Source: Nautilus pompilius (taxonomy: Eukaryota; Mollusca; Cephalopoda; Nautilida; Nautilidae). From it: 64,000 nt of DNA. The first letter of the stretch is position 1. Each line of letters starts with the position of its first letter. The stretch covers positions 1,082,001-1,146,000 of the forward strand of contig JACATO010000321.1 in NCBI GenBank assembly GCA_018389105.1, given 5' to 3'. Below are positions 11,352-24,622 of this stretch, in pieces. The position numbers were made by a program, and so were the translations under genes. The notes under the pieces were generated by a model. The model saw only the letters and a list, made by a program, of their open reading frames with translations. It was not told the DNA's origin and searched no databases.

Positions 11352-14300
11352 CTACACGTCAACGTACTAAAAGAGACTGAGTCACAAGAAACCCAAAGAT
11401 CGTAAACGACCCAGCGTGAGGACTGCCTATTGCTAATTCTGCTGGAGAGAGTCACCGTTTGCTTGCCATAGAAGTAAGGGATCATTAGAAATACTTGGTC
11501 ATTAGACGAACAGTTGTGCAAGAGGAGAGGAGATCCACAACAGAGGTGATTGTGTCACCAGAACATCGAAGCAGCCTCGCGTCATCCTCACAGACTACCG
11601 TTTAACGTGCAGGTGGCAGAATGACGGGGTCTTTGTGGTGGCTGTGGGAAGACGTTATAACCGGATGCGTGGCAGGGTGAGGACATCCTTCAAACAGCCT
11701 TCTTCCACATACTGGTTAGGTCTGCAGGGACGACTTCGTGTCCCAGGTCGACCGTTCCGGTGAGAAGCAGAAGCAGCGACCAGTTTCTGGACTTTACTCG
11801 AACATGCCTAGGACAGGCTTGGATGCGCCCCTTGCTGCATAGTGGCGCCTCTCAAATGGGATTAGCATGGATGAGAAAAGTTCTAGATGAGAAATGTAAG
11901 AAAACATGTGAAGAACAGGAGTCATCAAGCTCAGCGGCATTATACAGAGGAGTGAGTATAACTCTGGCCAGCCCGGGGAGGTGCTACACGGTATTATACA
12001 GTGGCGGGTGAAACGTGACTAGAAACACACTGAAATCAGCATGGTTAGCAATCACATCTTCAGAAATCTACACAAACATCTTCCCTGTGTGTGTCTGTTG
12101 CAGTATCATAAATGGCGGCATTTGTTTGTAGCTTACCACAGTAAACCTATCTGGGCGACAGTTATTGTTAGCATGAGTGTGTGTGATTATACACATTAAA
12201 CACCCAAAAAAAAACGTTTAAAATAACAGATTACTTCCTTTCAGCCGAGTTTATTACTTTCCAGATGTTTCGCTATGCTCAAAATAATACGAATACTACT
12301 AATCTGGCTTACTTAGTTACCTAATCTGATCGCTGATCGTTCTGATTAGTAGATCGATCAATGGATGAAGCCGCAGTGCCCTTTAGTGCGCGCGCGCTGT
12401 AATCACGTGATGACGCCAGGTGACCGGCACGGTTGGTTTCGGTTCACCAGTGAAGGCTTGTGGCGCTAATTTTTCACAGCTTTCGATCCTCTTCTCGTGC
12501 AAGAAATGGGGGATAGAAAAAACATCACTTACCAACCTAATACTTTAACCAACACCGTGTATTATATCGCAGTGTAAAAATAGAAACGACTGTATTCCGC
12601 GATGTCGTAGTTGGCGCCCTTCCGCAGTAGACTTCCAATTAGATTCTCTTCTCCCTGCGAAATCCGATATGACCCTGGCTACACGTTTTCGGCCGTCACG
12701 CCTGGATGCGGGAGCAGCAGGTATGGCGCGACAGCCATTCCGGTTCTAAATGTAGAAAAAATAACACTGCAAAAAATTCCTCGTATATTTTTGGCAGCGC
12801 GAAAAACCAAGAGTAGCAGACGTTGGGAACAAATCTGAAATACACCAGTAGGTTGTCTTCGCGCACCCAGATGTAGAGATTTCATCTCCCTGCTCACCTC
12901 TCTCAGCATGGCCCCAGCTCCGGTGCTCCACTATCCCTGACCCTTAAACATACGCTCTCTTAAAGAAAGAAACCGCTTAACTTAAATGTCGGATATTCGC
13001 CAGATAGCAGAAGCCAGATTTCCAACCCCCCTACGGTCTGTGATTCCAATGGATCAATGGATTTTAAATTGTCACTGCTGTAACTAGATCACGAAAAAAA
13101 GCCAAAATTTTTTTTTACTTATGATTGCCCGACTTCTGCGAGTTGTAAAGGGTTTTAATATTTGTAGCAGTTAGTCTGGAGACGGTTAATTTTTTCAGAA
13201 GGATAAATATGTTGCCTTGCAAACAGCTGATTTGTTACGTGAACGGCTCCTTGTAAGAACGGAAATTGTCAAAATCTGAGAATTTCTCCAAGTACAAATG
13301 TAAAATTGCTGCAGCGAAAATGCGGTAGAATTTCAGTATTAAAGATTTTTTTTTAATGGACGAATGAATTCAAGTAGAAATGGTTTATTGTATAATGGCA
13401 TGAAAATGTCGATAAATGTCTTGCAGCACAACAGGAGGTAATAGTCATCTTGCGCTTTATTGTCTCTTTTCAAGCTCGTGGTACCAGAACCGTAACAGCA
13501 GGACTAACTAGAGATGCTATGTGTAAACGAGGCAGGGATTTCACGGTACAAAATTTGAAAAAAAGCCAAAAACATTACAATTATGCGAACGTTCTCTTGA
13601 GTGGATATTCTTCAATCTTCAGAATCAAATCACGGACAGTTCTGCTCGTCTTGACATCACAGAAAGGTTTTCAAGCACGAGCGCCACCTATCCACACAGT
13701 CAGGTGTAAACGACATCAGAAAGACATTACACGATGTTCCTCATTCTGTTTTTGCCATGCAAAAGTTGAGAACACTGAACGAAAAGACGACTGCGCCCGT
13801 GCGATCGGTGTGTTCCAGGTGGAAGCTAAACGCGGCGGGGCGTATGTTACTGGACACGTGATCGCTCGGTTACGGAAGTAATGCCGGGCAAAGGCAGAGT
13901 GTGGTGACCGGTTCCGGCTACGGCTCGACGTCAGTAACTCAGAGAACTTTCGAAGTAAAGACCATACATCACTTTTCCCACTACTTGTCGTGTGATAGCT
14001 GAGCAAATGTTGTATATCGATGAGTCGAAGGTTGAATATCGACCAGAGGGAGAGCCGGAAACCGGCACGTCCTCCTTGCTGCGTAAATGATTCATGTTTG
14101 ACTTGGTAGCCGATCACTGATGGTACACGCAGGAATCATGCACGATAATTGAGCTGGGCTGGTGTTTATCAGGGAACGTGTGACAAGTGTGTTATACACT
14201 AAACACACTCCCCAAGTAAGTTCTGTGTTTATTTCACAGCGTTGTGGCTCTGCGTTATCCAGACTCTCGATTTAACGCTAGTGAGAGGTTCCTCAGAGAC

Positions 14301-15493
14301 CCCCCATTTATTCACACCAAGAGAATGATGTTGGCTTGTTTGGCCATTAAAGTCATTAAGAGACCGTCTACTTTCAGTATCTGACGCTCAGGACTTACTG
14401 CGACGTCGTTTGATATTGGACAGTATAACTTCGATATCTACTGATTGTTAGTAAAACGCATTAGGTTTTTTTTAATTAGACTACTTTGTATTTCATTTTT
14501 GTCCAGTATACTGTGGTCAGTATAAATACATGTTTATGTGTAAGAAGAGCAAGTGGACGCATCGTGATATCAACGAGGTTAGATAAAGTTCTGGATAAGT
14601 CTTTAGATGGACCGACATAACGTTCAAGCAGTCAGCTGTGACAACCTACAGATAAGCGGTCTTATTAAATTATATTGTCTGTTCTGGACGTTTATAGAAA
14701 ACATTTGTCCGTCCCCCTGGTTTCCCTGAAGAAAATCTGTTATCGATTTTCATGTAAACGAAATAATCGGTAGACGAGTCAGCATCTTAGTATTTAGACC
14801 GTATAAGTCTTACTTCTTTAAGTTTACAGCGCAAGACGGTTCGTTTGGGAGGAAAATAAAGGGAAAAATAGCAATTTTGGGACCTTAGGGGTCTCGCCGA
14901 AATTAGATGAAAACAGAACAACTGCCATATTTTCAGATGGAAACAGATCCATCTTTGCTTTTAAATGCTTTATTGATATATCACTCTTCAACAAGTATGA
15001 AACACAATGACAAACAACTCTTGATATGTAGCCATTTTTCAAAACAGAGTAAAACAGAATATTCGAGCAGAAAAGGCATAAAAACTCGCTCTATCATCGA
15101 CATACAGAGGACCTACAAGTTACAACACACTAATCGTTGCACATTCGCAACGCAATGGAGGGACTTGTCTTCAGGGCTAACGACCAATCACAGCGAGGAC
15201 CACGAGTTCCTGTAGTGCCTCCATATCTCTCGACCTAATTCTCGTTGGACTTTAGAGAAAGCCTCTACATCCAAAACAACATCTGAGAGTTTGGCCAATA
15301 TCTGGCAGAATAATGGATCAGCATAACGCTAAAAATCGATTGTCGATGCCAGAAAGAAACCAACACAATGTATAGAAAGTAGGCATTGAACTTCTTCCCG
15401 CAGGCCAAAAAAAAACAACTAAAGGGAAAATAACATTGGGCCTTCGATCAATATTCACACCATCTTCAGAAATGTCTGTAGAAAAGACAAGTA
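11352..15493. other. No gene seen
   Basis: Open frames of up to 143 codons (plus 13450-13881) and 133 codons (minus 13716-14117) overlap on opposite strands and match nothing I recognise. There is no splice-bounded conserved exon, RNA gene or paired terminal repeat that I can defend. A CpG-containing patch lies around 12370-12440 and 13790-13930. Confidence 0.45.

Positions 15494-15567
<74 letters not shown>
15494..15567. repeat. (AAT)n microsatellite
   Basis: About 24 uninterrupted AAT repeats. Confidence 0.98.
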
Positions 15568-15568
<1 letters not shown>

Positions 15569-18500
15569 GGTACTTACCAACAATGAGTTTTCAATGTTGA
15601 TAACACTGTCGTTCAAAATTATGAGCTAATACGCGAAAAAAATTGTTATCAAATTTTTAAATACTTTGTTGTTAATGAATACGCAGTAGCCAGGCAAAAG
15701 AAACAAGAAAATCATTAAGAATCAGTTGAACGATGTACCAAAGCATATTAGCCACTAATTAAAAGTGTAGAGAAAATTTTATTCCTCTACAGATAAGCTT
15801 GCTAGGGGTAACCTTAAGATTGTGAGTTGTTTTGCTTGTTATCTGGCTGGTGACTAGATAAAATTAGTAATTCTTTATGAGGTTACGAAGAAATTTTAAG
15901 TTACCATCGTCTCTCTTGACGAATGTCGGCACTGAGCAGCGCTGGAAATTTCCTCCTCACGTTATTCACTTTATTTCAGTGCGTATCGTCTTCCTTACCT
16001 TTTAGACACACACATCCGTCACGTGACCAGTCGAATAGCTCTGCCATTCTCCTCCTAGTCCAACTTTCCGGGATACCATTTTCTTGTCTCGTTTTACATT
16101 CCTGCTGTTGTCAGCATTCTTCCTTGACGACAACGAGTTATTTCTGTCCGGTTTTCAGCTGTTTCTGTCTTATTCGCCGACTTCGAGGAGGGCAAAGACA
16201 CCAGCGACAAACAACAACGCGAACACTTGTCACGGCAGTCTGGATATCGGGGTTGCAGAAGAATCGGGTGGAATGGCGTGAAGCAGAATACGCGAGGTGT
16301 TGAAAGCGAATTTGGACAGAACAAATAAGAGCAATGGATTTAAAATGAAAATATAATCGCGTTAATATACAGATGTTTCTTGTTTTGTTTTTTTAGTCAA
16401 GTTAAAATATTTGTCGCAGAAATTGGAAATGTGTCTCCCTGCCAAGTCTGGATGTTAGTGTAACTACGCTGGTGAAGGATGTCAGACCAACCAATTTTCG
16501 TTAAACTAAGATATTTATTATGAGCTGACAATATTTCGGAAATCATTAAAATATCCGTATTCCCCGCATTCGCGTGTAATATCGGCATGCCAGTTCTCTT
16601 TTAACAGCTGCTCTTTGATTGAAGACTGGAGTCGTGAAGAGATCAATACGAAAAGTAATCAATTCGATCTGGTGTAACACCCGATTAAGCAGCTCTGCTG
16701 GAACCCAATATAATCAAAATAGTCCCGCATTTTCGAAGCATTATTTTAACCTTTCAAAGATGATGTGAAGCTTATAGATGCCAATAGATAACCGCAAGAG
16801 AGATGCGGAAATCCTTTCTGGAATTGCTCGTGTACCAAAATATTTTTCCCCTCTGCTTACGCATTTAGACAGCTAAAAGAATAAAGCTACCGGGCCCTAA
16901 TGTCCGGCTATCAGACGGCTCGACAGTTTAGCCACAAAGTATCTAACTAACCTGTGAAACAGCGAGTAGCTTTTTATGCTGATATCTTTGTTAAGGCAAA
17001 TTGTCTTCGCTCCCTGGCTTACACCACCATCGCTGACTTGGTATCCACCCGACTGTATTCCATCATCAATTTTAATTCTCTTTGTAATACAAATAAAAAC
17101 CAAGTAACTGCAATACATCTTTTTTAAGATTAATTTGATTATTTTACCTAAAGTAGGTTTTTTTTGCTTTTTTAAAATCAGGTTTTCATTTTCTTCTAGA
17201 ATCTTTTTAACTTACCTAATTTTGACCAGCTGCTGGTTTGGATACCTCCCCTAGGTGATGGCGAGTTCAGCGGCAATTCCATTAAGTACACAATTAACGT
17301 TAGCGTTTTCTTAATTTACTCACTTTCTCTCTCGATATCTCCAGAATTTAAAATAAGGAAGTCTGGCAGAGAATTAATCGCTAGTGATGCAGAATTGGTA
17401 TGGCTAACGCAGCTGACGACTCTGCCTCTTTTTCTTGGTGATGAAGACATCTTTTTCCCTATGTAACACACTCGGATGCATTTGTAGTGAGTAACATCAA
17501 AGCGATAATAGGCATTCCTACTGTTAGCTCGCTAAAGATGCAAACAGATATCTTGGAGGCAGCGAGCTGAGGTATAATTATGCGTCGGTAACTTGATCGT
17601 CCTTGGAAGACATTAAGAGAAAAGCCCTTTAAAACTAATCTAAATGGCTGCTGAGGGACATTCGCAGAACCATCGCCATGACTTTGACAGGCTACACAAT
17701 CTGACTCTCACCGGTGATTATAGAGGATAAAAATTACCTTTAAAAATATTTACTTAACACCAACAGGCAGAAAGAGTCCGAAACGACATTTGGCGGAAAT
17801 TACCAAACGCTGCTGCTGAATCTGAAACTTGGCTCGTTTTCAACAATAGCGTGATGTCTGTCAATTCGGAGACAGGTGTACTGAGAGATTCTTATTTTGA
17901 GAGATGTCCTGCCATGAAGTGTCGAATAGACGGGCTGATGGTCACTGAAGACAGGTACATCTAATACAAGCGTTTTCATGTTTCAGAATAGAAAACCTAA
18001 ATCTGAAAACAGGTTAGACTGCTACATACAAATATGTATAATTATGCCATTTATCGGATAAATGTAGTGTACGTGATGTCGTTGGCATGGCATTGACATC
18101 ACAGTTATCTGTCTATTAACTACTATTTTATAATGTCACTCGCTTACCTGATCTACTGATCAAAAGTGCAAGATATCTATTCACATAAAGGTATTCGGTA
18201 CACTTAGAAATGACGCACCTAAAGTGTTATTATGATTTTTTTTGCCTCTAACTACAATTTATTTACCAGCGACAAGGTATCGATTATAAATTAATGAACC
18301 ACAATTTTGTTTAGCATCAAATAATGTAATGTTATCCGAGAAGTAAGAAGGATACATCTTAGCAAGACGCATTTTCTGATAAACTTAATTATTATTTTCA
18401 GTGCAGAATGTTGGATAAAACAAATAAAAAACACAGCAGACAAAAAGCCAAAAATTATAAAGAGTTAACCCTTTGAAATATAAATTGATTTGAAATAGTA

Positions 18501-20751
18501 AGTATCTTTATCTTTTAAAATTTAGGATTTTTATATTTTCTAATCAGTTTTTTTAATATTCTCACCACTTCGATTTCCAGTATGAGAGATATATCTGTTT
18601 TATAAATATCTGTTGTTGTTTTTTTAATTTCTGTTTTATGCATTCACCGGTTAATCACTCTAATATAATTTCTTTAGATTGACTGTTTGTGCCCAGGATG
18701 TGACACATAGTGTGTGTACTTCAACCAACTACTCTTTTGCGTGTGTGTGCTTGAATGGCAGCCATTTAATTTAGAAATCACTGGCTTTTAAAACTCTTTT
18801 ACTTACCTGGTTCTGGTTAAATCTTTAATCGAGCTTTGATTCCTGTATAGAAAAGCATCTGGAATTTATGCCAGTTGATGAGGGGGCAAAAGAGCTTTAG
18901 TGGAGAAGCCTATCCTTCAGGAAAGTGAAGTGAAGATTTCCGGATGTAAAGTTTCATTTGCTGATAGAAATCTGTGCTCCTGCCAAAATTCTAGATGATC
19001 TTCGATCTCTTAAATTATCTACTTAGAACATTTTACGCATTAGTTGGACGCATCACAACTTTGTCTATACACTGGAGAATGGAAACATATAGATGGGTAC
19101 TTTCAAATACTGTGGTGGGATTTAGCTTGCCTTTGTAATTTTTTGACTGCCCATCTGTCTGTCGCATTTTCCGGGCTGATAATCGTTTATCCAATAAGTG
19201 CTTCCAAGTCAGTATTGCACATAAAAGGATAATTTCCAATGGCATTTTCTCGTTTTGAGTTTACTGCTGATGACCGCATTATGACCTCAATGCTAGAAAC
19301 TACCAATGAAGATGTTTTCAAAAGCGCAGTACTTAGATTGTATCTGAAAGTATGGAAGTGCCAGTGGAATCTGGTACTCTGATTGACGGTGCTGGTTGCT
19401 GTGTCCCAAGTGTAGGTGCTGTTTATGGTGATTTTGTCCCTAACATTACCGCTTATCCGTTCCAAACTGATTCTATTTGTGCTGTCTTGTCTACATCCGT
19501 TGAAGATGATGCTCTTGTCTAAAAAAGTCATAAACTTCCAATATGAAAGGTGATGATGTCGATTTGTGTTCTGATCAAACCTCTGATGTGACTTCTTTAG
19601 ATCGATCTGCTCACTAAAGTCATCGAGTTTTCTGTTCACATCCGGGTTCAGTTAGGGTAGCATTTCAATGAATATCAAATGCATGACCGCGATTTGAGAA
19701 GCTTCCACCCTTTCTCGCTATTCGGCTAACACCATCGTTGCGCTGACTGATGGGAAATTATACGTGAACGTTTTTAGTCACTCGAGGGGAAGGGAAAAGT
19801 ATCAAGCAAAATTTTAAAAGAGTAACAATGGGATGTATTGAATTTTTCTTTATCTAAAGCATTTGATGCTGTCAGAAGACTTTCGGCTGTCTTACTGTTG
19901 GTGATTTTGTTTGTCAGTTGCACTGCCCTCTGTTAGTTGGTCGGGGCTTCGCTCTTTCTAAGATTCTTATATTCGTTCCAGAATATTTTCTCCGCTAGAG
20001 GAAATGAAGGGTTAACGAGGTGTTGGATATATGTTGTGTTGATAGCTTTCGTGAGTCTTCCACTATAGAGATTTATACCGGTAACTGCTTATTTCCGAAG
20101 TTTTTGGTGGCCACTGTAGACTCGTCTTTGCTTTTACACCAGTAGAAGTGTACTATCCATTACATTTTAAGAACTGACAAAAAATTGCCATAATTCACAA
20201 ACGTTTTAGTCCTTTTCCCAGTCAAAACATCTTTGAATTGGTAGAGGAATGGTTTGAAATTTTAGTATCAGCTGCTTCTGTTAGCATCAATCGTATGGTT
20301 CGTCTACAAGTATGGGAATAGGGAGGATTTACAAAAATGACATTCTCCATTTTACATTGAGTCGATTTGTTGCTATAGATAAGCACAAAAAAATACCTGT
20401 CTTTAGCATCGGAGAAAATCTTTAGTTGATACATACCATGGTGCATTTAGCCATTAGCTCCGATGACCGTGATGAAGAGGTATAAGATCGGCTGTCTATT
20501 TTTGCTTCTAGAGCGAATGGTTTTCGGCAACTTCTTTCAGTGCTGGCTTCAGATGCCGTTTTTCGGCCCTAGCGGTCGTCTTTATCAACAATTTCTTGTT
20601 TGAACGCTCCCGATTGCAGTGCAAAGTTTGGAAGGTTATACTTTGTCCCCTTTTCTGTGTGTGCTTGGAGCGGAGATATTGTCCTCCGTGTTTCAGCCTC
20701 TCGATTTTGAGGGCATTTCTCTTCAGGAATTGTTGCCCAACCAAGTTATGC
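15568..20751. other. No gene seen; unassigned open frames at 15.9-16.3 and 19.2-19.6 kb
   Basis: Two longer frames occur here. Plus 15923-16303 (126 codons) begins with a hydrophobic Leu-rich stretch but ends in low-complexity Arg-rich sequence. Minus 19187-19639 (150 codons) has no recognised motif. On the opposite strand, several shorter plus-strand runs between about 19240 and 20750 look protein-like but are broken by many stops, so an old, unidentified relic is possible. I assign no function. Confidence 0.35.
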
Positions 20752-20847
<96 letters not shown>

Positions 20848-20863
20848 GATTATTATTATTATG

Positions 20864-20910
<47 letters not shown>

Positions 20911-20911
20911 G

Positions 20912-20948
<37 letters not shown>

Positions 20949-20971
20949 TTATTATGATTATTATTATTATT
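20752..20971. repeat. (TTA)n microsatellite, 220 bp
   Basis: An almost pure TTA array with at least two phase slips (single-base losses near 20788 and 20815) and scattered GATTATTA variants. The Tyr/Ile/Leu homopolymer frames predicted across it are translation artefacts of the repeat. Confidence 0.98.
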
Positions 20972-21189
20972 GTATGCTGATGATTCCAATGATTTTATAG
21001 ACTGAAAATCGATTTCCCCGCTCTTCTACAATCATCAGTAAGCGGAAGATGCTTAAACCACTTGTGATAAAACCCGATGGTTTACCAGGATGCTGGCGCC
21101 TCTTCTCTGATGGTCTTCTAGATTGTCGGTTATCGTGTGGTACGAGTTAAATTCTTGGTACCTATCAGCAACCTAAAGTTACACGACAG

Positions 21190-21720
21190 TTTCCAGTGGT
21201 CGACTGTCCTGCCTAAGTCAGCGGTCTTTAGGGTGCTTAGCGCCTCCGCTCGTCTCGCCACTTCCATTCTTTGGTATCGCTTTCCGATTCTTAGACTTCA
21301 GCCCGACTGCGGGTTTGATTTTCTCCGGCAAGGTAAGAAAACCGCTGGGAGGGGCGCCGGCGGCGAATCCATTATCGAGGTGCAAGTTGGCCGCCTCGAA
21401 ACTCGAGTGGCGAGATACCGAACTGACCGGGCGATCGCCATTTTACCGGATGTTTACACAGAGAAATTCCATCGTTCTTGCTTTTGCATATCCTTTGCTA
21501 GCGCGCGCATTTGGCAGCCCAGTGAGAGCGAATCCAGGATTCTGACTCGAAATCATCCAGGGCCGCACTGAAGCCTTCCGTCCACTCGCCAGGCGGGTGG
21601 CCTCGATCGCAGCCTCAGACGTGGCCCTTTTCTGTCCTCGTTGGCGTCCATTTTGATGTCTCTCCAGTCCTGGTCTCAGTCACCCGTGACCGTTTCTTGG
21701 CCGTGACGCGAGCTATTAAA
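21190..21720. other. CpG-rich, GC-rich block
   Basis: About 530 bp with markedly more CpG than the surroundings, lying directly after the (TTA)n array. It carries overlapping plus-strand frames (21137-21571, 144 codons; 21315-21545, 76 codons) with no recognised domain. It could be an unmethylated regulatory region, an unrecognised exon or a GC-rich repeat. Confidence 0.4.
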
Positions 21721-24420
21721 ACCTGCAGTTAATCTATTGTTTAAATTATCTGCATTACTTACAGACAGAAACTACACAATTGGTAAGCATTGCCGGATAC
21801 CAAGGAGACGGTGCCGGAAATATCTCACCACGCCCTTTTTCTGCTGGTAAAAGCAGTAATTACAATTTCGATCATTTCACCTTAGAAAGTCTGTGGGTCA
21901 GACTGAGCAGTCGGACGCTTCCTGGTTGCTGCTGTGACGAAGCATCCCATCATCCGTCCTACCAAGGCTTCTCTTAACTTGCTTGAGAATACCGAGACGA
22001 TTTCGTCCCAGAACCGCAGGCAGTCTTAGCAGAGGTTTATGAGGAACTAACATTTGTCGCACTCAGTGACCTTACAACATGCACTCGCTCTCATTAGTAC
22101 CCTCCATACTAAACACGGGAATATGTTTTTTCTTTTTACTTTTGTTATTTGAAACGAGTTTAGTTAAAACAAATGAGGTTTTTTTCCTTCAAAATGAACA
22201 AAGGTCAGATATTGGCAACTGCAAACATTAAGTTCCATTTACCGTTTCCATCACTACAGACTAATATAAATCAGATAGTAAAGATGCATTGGTGTTAACT
22301 TAGTATCTAAATACTATGACAGAATGCGAAATAAAAACGTTTTCTGCGGGGAAAAACTAAAAGAACTGATTGGAAACTGAACTGTTCCTCGCGCACTGAC
22401 TGACCCCTGCCAGGCTCCAGTGGAGTCACGGCCCCTTGCTTTCGTTAATCTTTATGGTAGTAGGGCTCGCTGGGTGGTTGGCAATCTGGTGCTAGTCATT
22501 ACCCTGCCATTGCTCTGCAGAAGAAAAGGCAATAAGCATATTGATCTAAACTTGTATTGATGGCGAACTCATGAGATAAATGAGAAAAACTCTCTGAATG
22601 GTTTTACTTTCCACCGTGAACAAAGCGTATTTATGTATTTAATATTCGAAAGAAATAACAACGCCATAGACTAGAGTTTTAGTGTTCAAGAGGAGAAAGT
22701 TGGCTATCGTGATGTACCTCTATATATGTATATCTTCTCAAAACAATGACTTCCGATGGAGATTCGTCCACAGATCAACCACAGAGCTTCTTCGGCCGAT
22801 GTTTCGGATACAGCTAAAAAACGCAAACCGTTTCCAGACGGCGCTGCTGTATACATTATCCATAGCGCGGGTCAAATAACCCACGTGTGTCTGTTTACTT
22901 TTGGTGTGTGCTTGTGCTTTTATGTATACCTGTAATAATAGTATCGATTTATGAGGCCTGTTTTCCTCTGATAATATTAAATATGAGGTTGCAATCCATT
23001 AAAAGAAAATGGCCTCCGAATTTATTATTAGTCAGTTTCATCTATGGTCATATTTAACACGAATTACTAAATAAAAACACAGAGTTCAGAGAAGAATGCG
23101 ATTTTATATATTGGGAAATTCACAGCGTGGAATTAAAATTTAAATAAAAGTTAAATTACATTAAACACGTTTGATGATAACTGCAATGTGTTTGAATGTT
23201 CATCACCTCAAGCTTAAGTTTACATAAATAAGCGGCTTTTAGCTTCACAAATTTTGCAATATATTCCAAAATAATTTGTACTCTCAATTTCTGAAAAGAA
23301 TAATTGTTTTTGAGAAATAAAACCATTTCAGATTTAAATGCCGGGTATGACGAGTTGATTACCGAGTCGGTCTCACTCAGTCTGGCACAGAAACAAATCT
23401 ACTCTAAAGAACATTTTAAATTCCGAGCTGCGACATCGTTCGTTGTGGTCAGAAGAATAGATGGCACCGCCTGACGACAGAACATTATTTTGGAATTCTC
23501 TGTCAGCTTTAAAATCGTTATGTGTGCACGGTGATTTGTAATTGGAATATTTCTACCTGTCCAGTTAGCCAGGGCGTACTGGACTCTTTTTATCATAAAA
23601 TCATCAAATATCTTGTCCAACCTGAAGCACAGTAAAGGTGATTTACTTTATACTTAGAAAAATGTTTTTCATCAGAAAAAAAGTAACTGACTCTTTATGA
23701 AAAAAGAAATAATCTGATACAGAGAGATTTATTGAGTTAGTGGACATCCGAGTTTGAAAGAAAATCTTTTTTATTATTTAACCATACACAGCGCTGGGAA
23801 AAGATTAGTAGGAATTAATGATGTGCGGTGCATTCCTTTGACTTGTGCGAGGAAGCAGCGCTCAGACACAATGTGTCACCACGGCAACAGCATCTCCGAT
23901 CATCGGGACCACAGAGTCAACAGCCTGAGTTCAGGTCCGGGATCAATCGAGTCATGGCAAAGATGTTTCTTGGATTCCCTTCAAATCTTTGTGTTGCTCG
24001 AAGGATGTGAACTTCAGAATTATCTTCTATAAAAAAAACACAGACTTCCTCAAACATCTCCGAATTTTTCTCAGGTAATACTAATGAAAATGAGAAAAAG
24101 TTTTCCGAAAACCACCAGCTCTGGCAATCCAGTAGTTCGGTCCAGGCTCCCAGACCATAACTAACGACCATATTCTGTTGCAGCTAACAGATGGTTCAAT
24201 AAACATCTTTGCTTCTGAACGACACTACATCCTACGTGACCACTGTCTGTGGAAACGTCGAGAAAGACAAGGTACCTAATATTGGGGGGGATGAGGATTT
24301 GCATGCACCAGCCTGGCAGTGAGGTAAAGGTGCGTGTCAATGGAAATAGGGCCAGCAACTAAGCGCTCAAAGAACCGCAACTTTGGCCGACCTACCAAAC
24401 CTATAGAAATTCTTTGTTTT
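21721..24420. other. No gene seen
   Basis: Only short frames without recognised domains. At 21979-21992 there is a 14-base match to the middle of miR-137, but its seed end differs and no hairpin partner lies nearby, so I do not call it. Confidence 0.45.
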
Positions 24421-24429
24421 TAGATGTGA

Positions 24430-24622
24430 GAGGAAGCAGAAGTTGCTGGGAGAAACTCACCTGGCGACCTGGTAAAGCACAATGAAAAGAACTTCATTCA
24501 GGGGAGTACCATAGGCCGAGCCGGCATCGATCGGGATCCGTACTTGGGCCTCAACTTTAGTGGTGCAGGGACCGAACCGCCAGACTATCACGCCTCCCGC
24601 ATCGCGCTACTTCTCCAGTGAG
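24430..24622 (-). repeat. Possible tRNA-derived SINE
   Basis: Read on the minus strand, a box A-like word (TAGCGCGATGCGG, about 24601-24613) is followed about 18 bp later by a box B-like word (GGTTCGGTCCC, about 24572-24582). This matches the layout of an internal RNA polymerase III promoter. A non-tRNA body follows, containing the short repeat AATGAAGTTCTTTTCATT. No proper cloverleaf forms, so this is not a tRNA gene. No second copy was noticed in the window, so SINE status rests on the promoter-like words alone. Confidence 0.35.

Noticed and set aside
15923..16303. 126-codon plus frame with a signal-peptide-like start
   Set aside because: Low-complexity C-terminal half, no domain, unremarkable context.
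18462..20015. TTAACCCTTT and AAGGGTTAA as ends of a 1.5-kb piggyBac element
   Set aside because: Only CCCTT is shared between the ends and no piggyBac transposase is visible between them.
20596..20928. Tyr/Ile/Leu-rich open frames over the (TTA)n array
   Set aside because: Pure translation of a microsatellite.
21979..21992. 14-base match to miR-137 (TTGCTTGAGAATAC)
   Set aside because: The first three bases of the mature miRNA, including part of the seed, do not match, and no complementary arm is found within 100 bp on either side.
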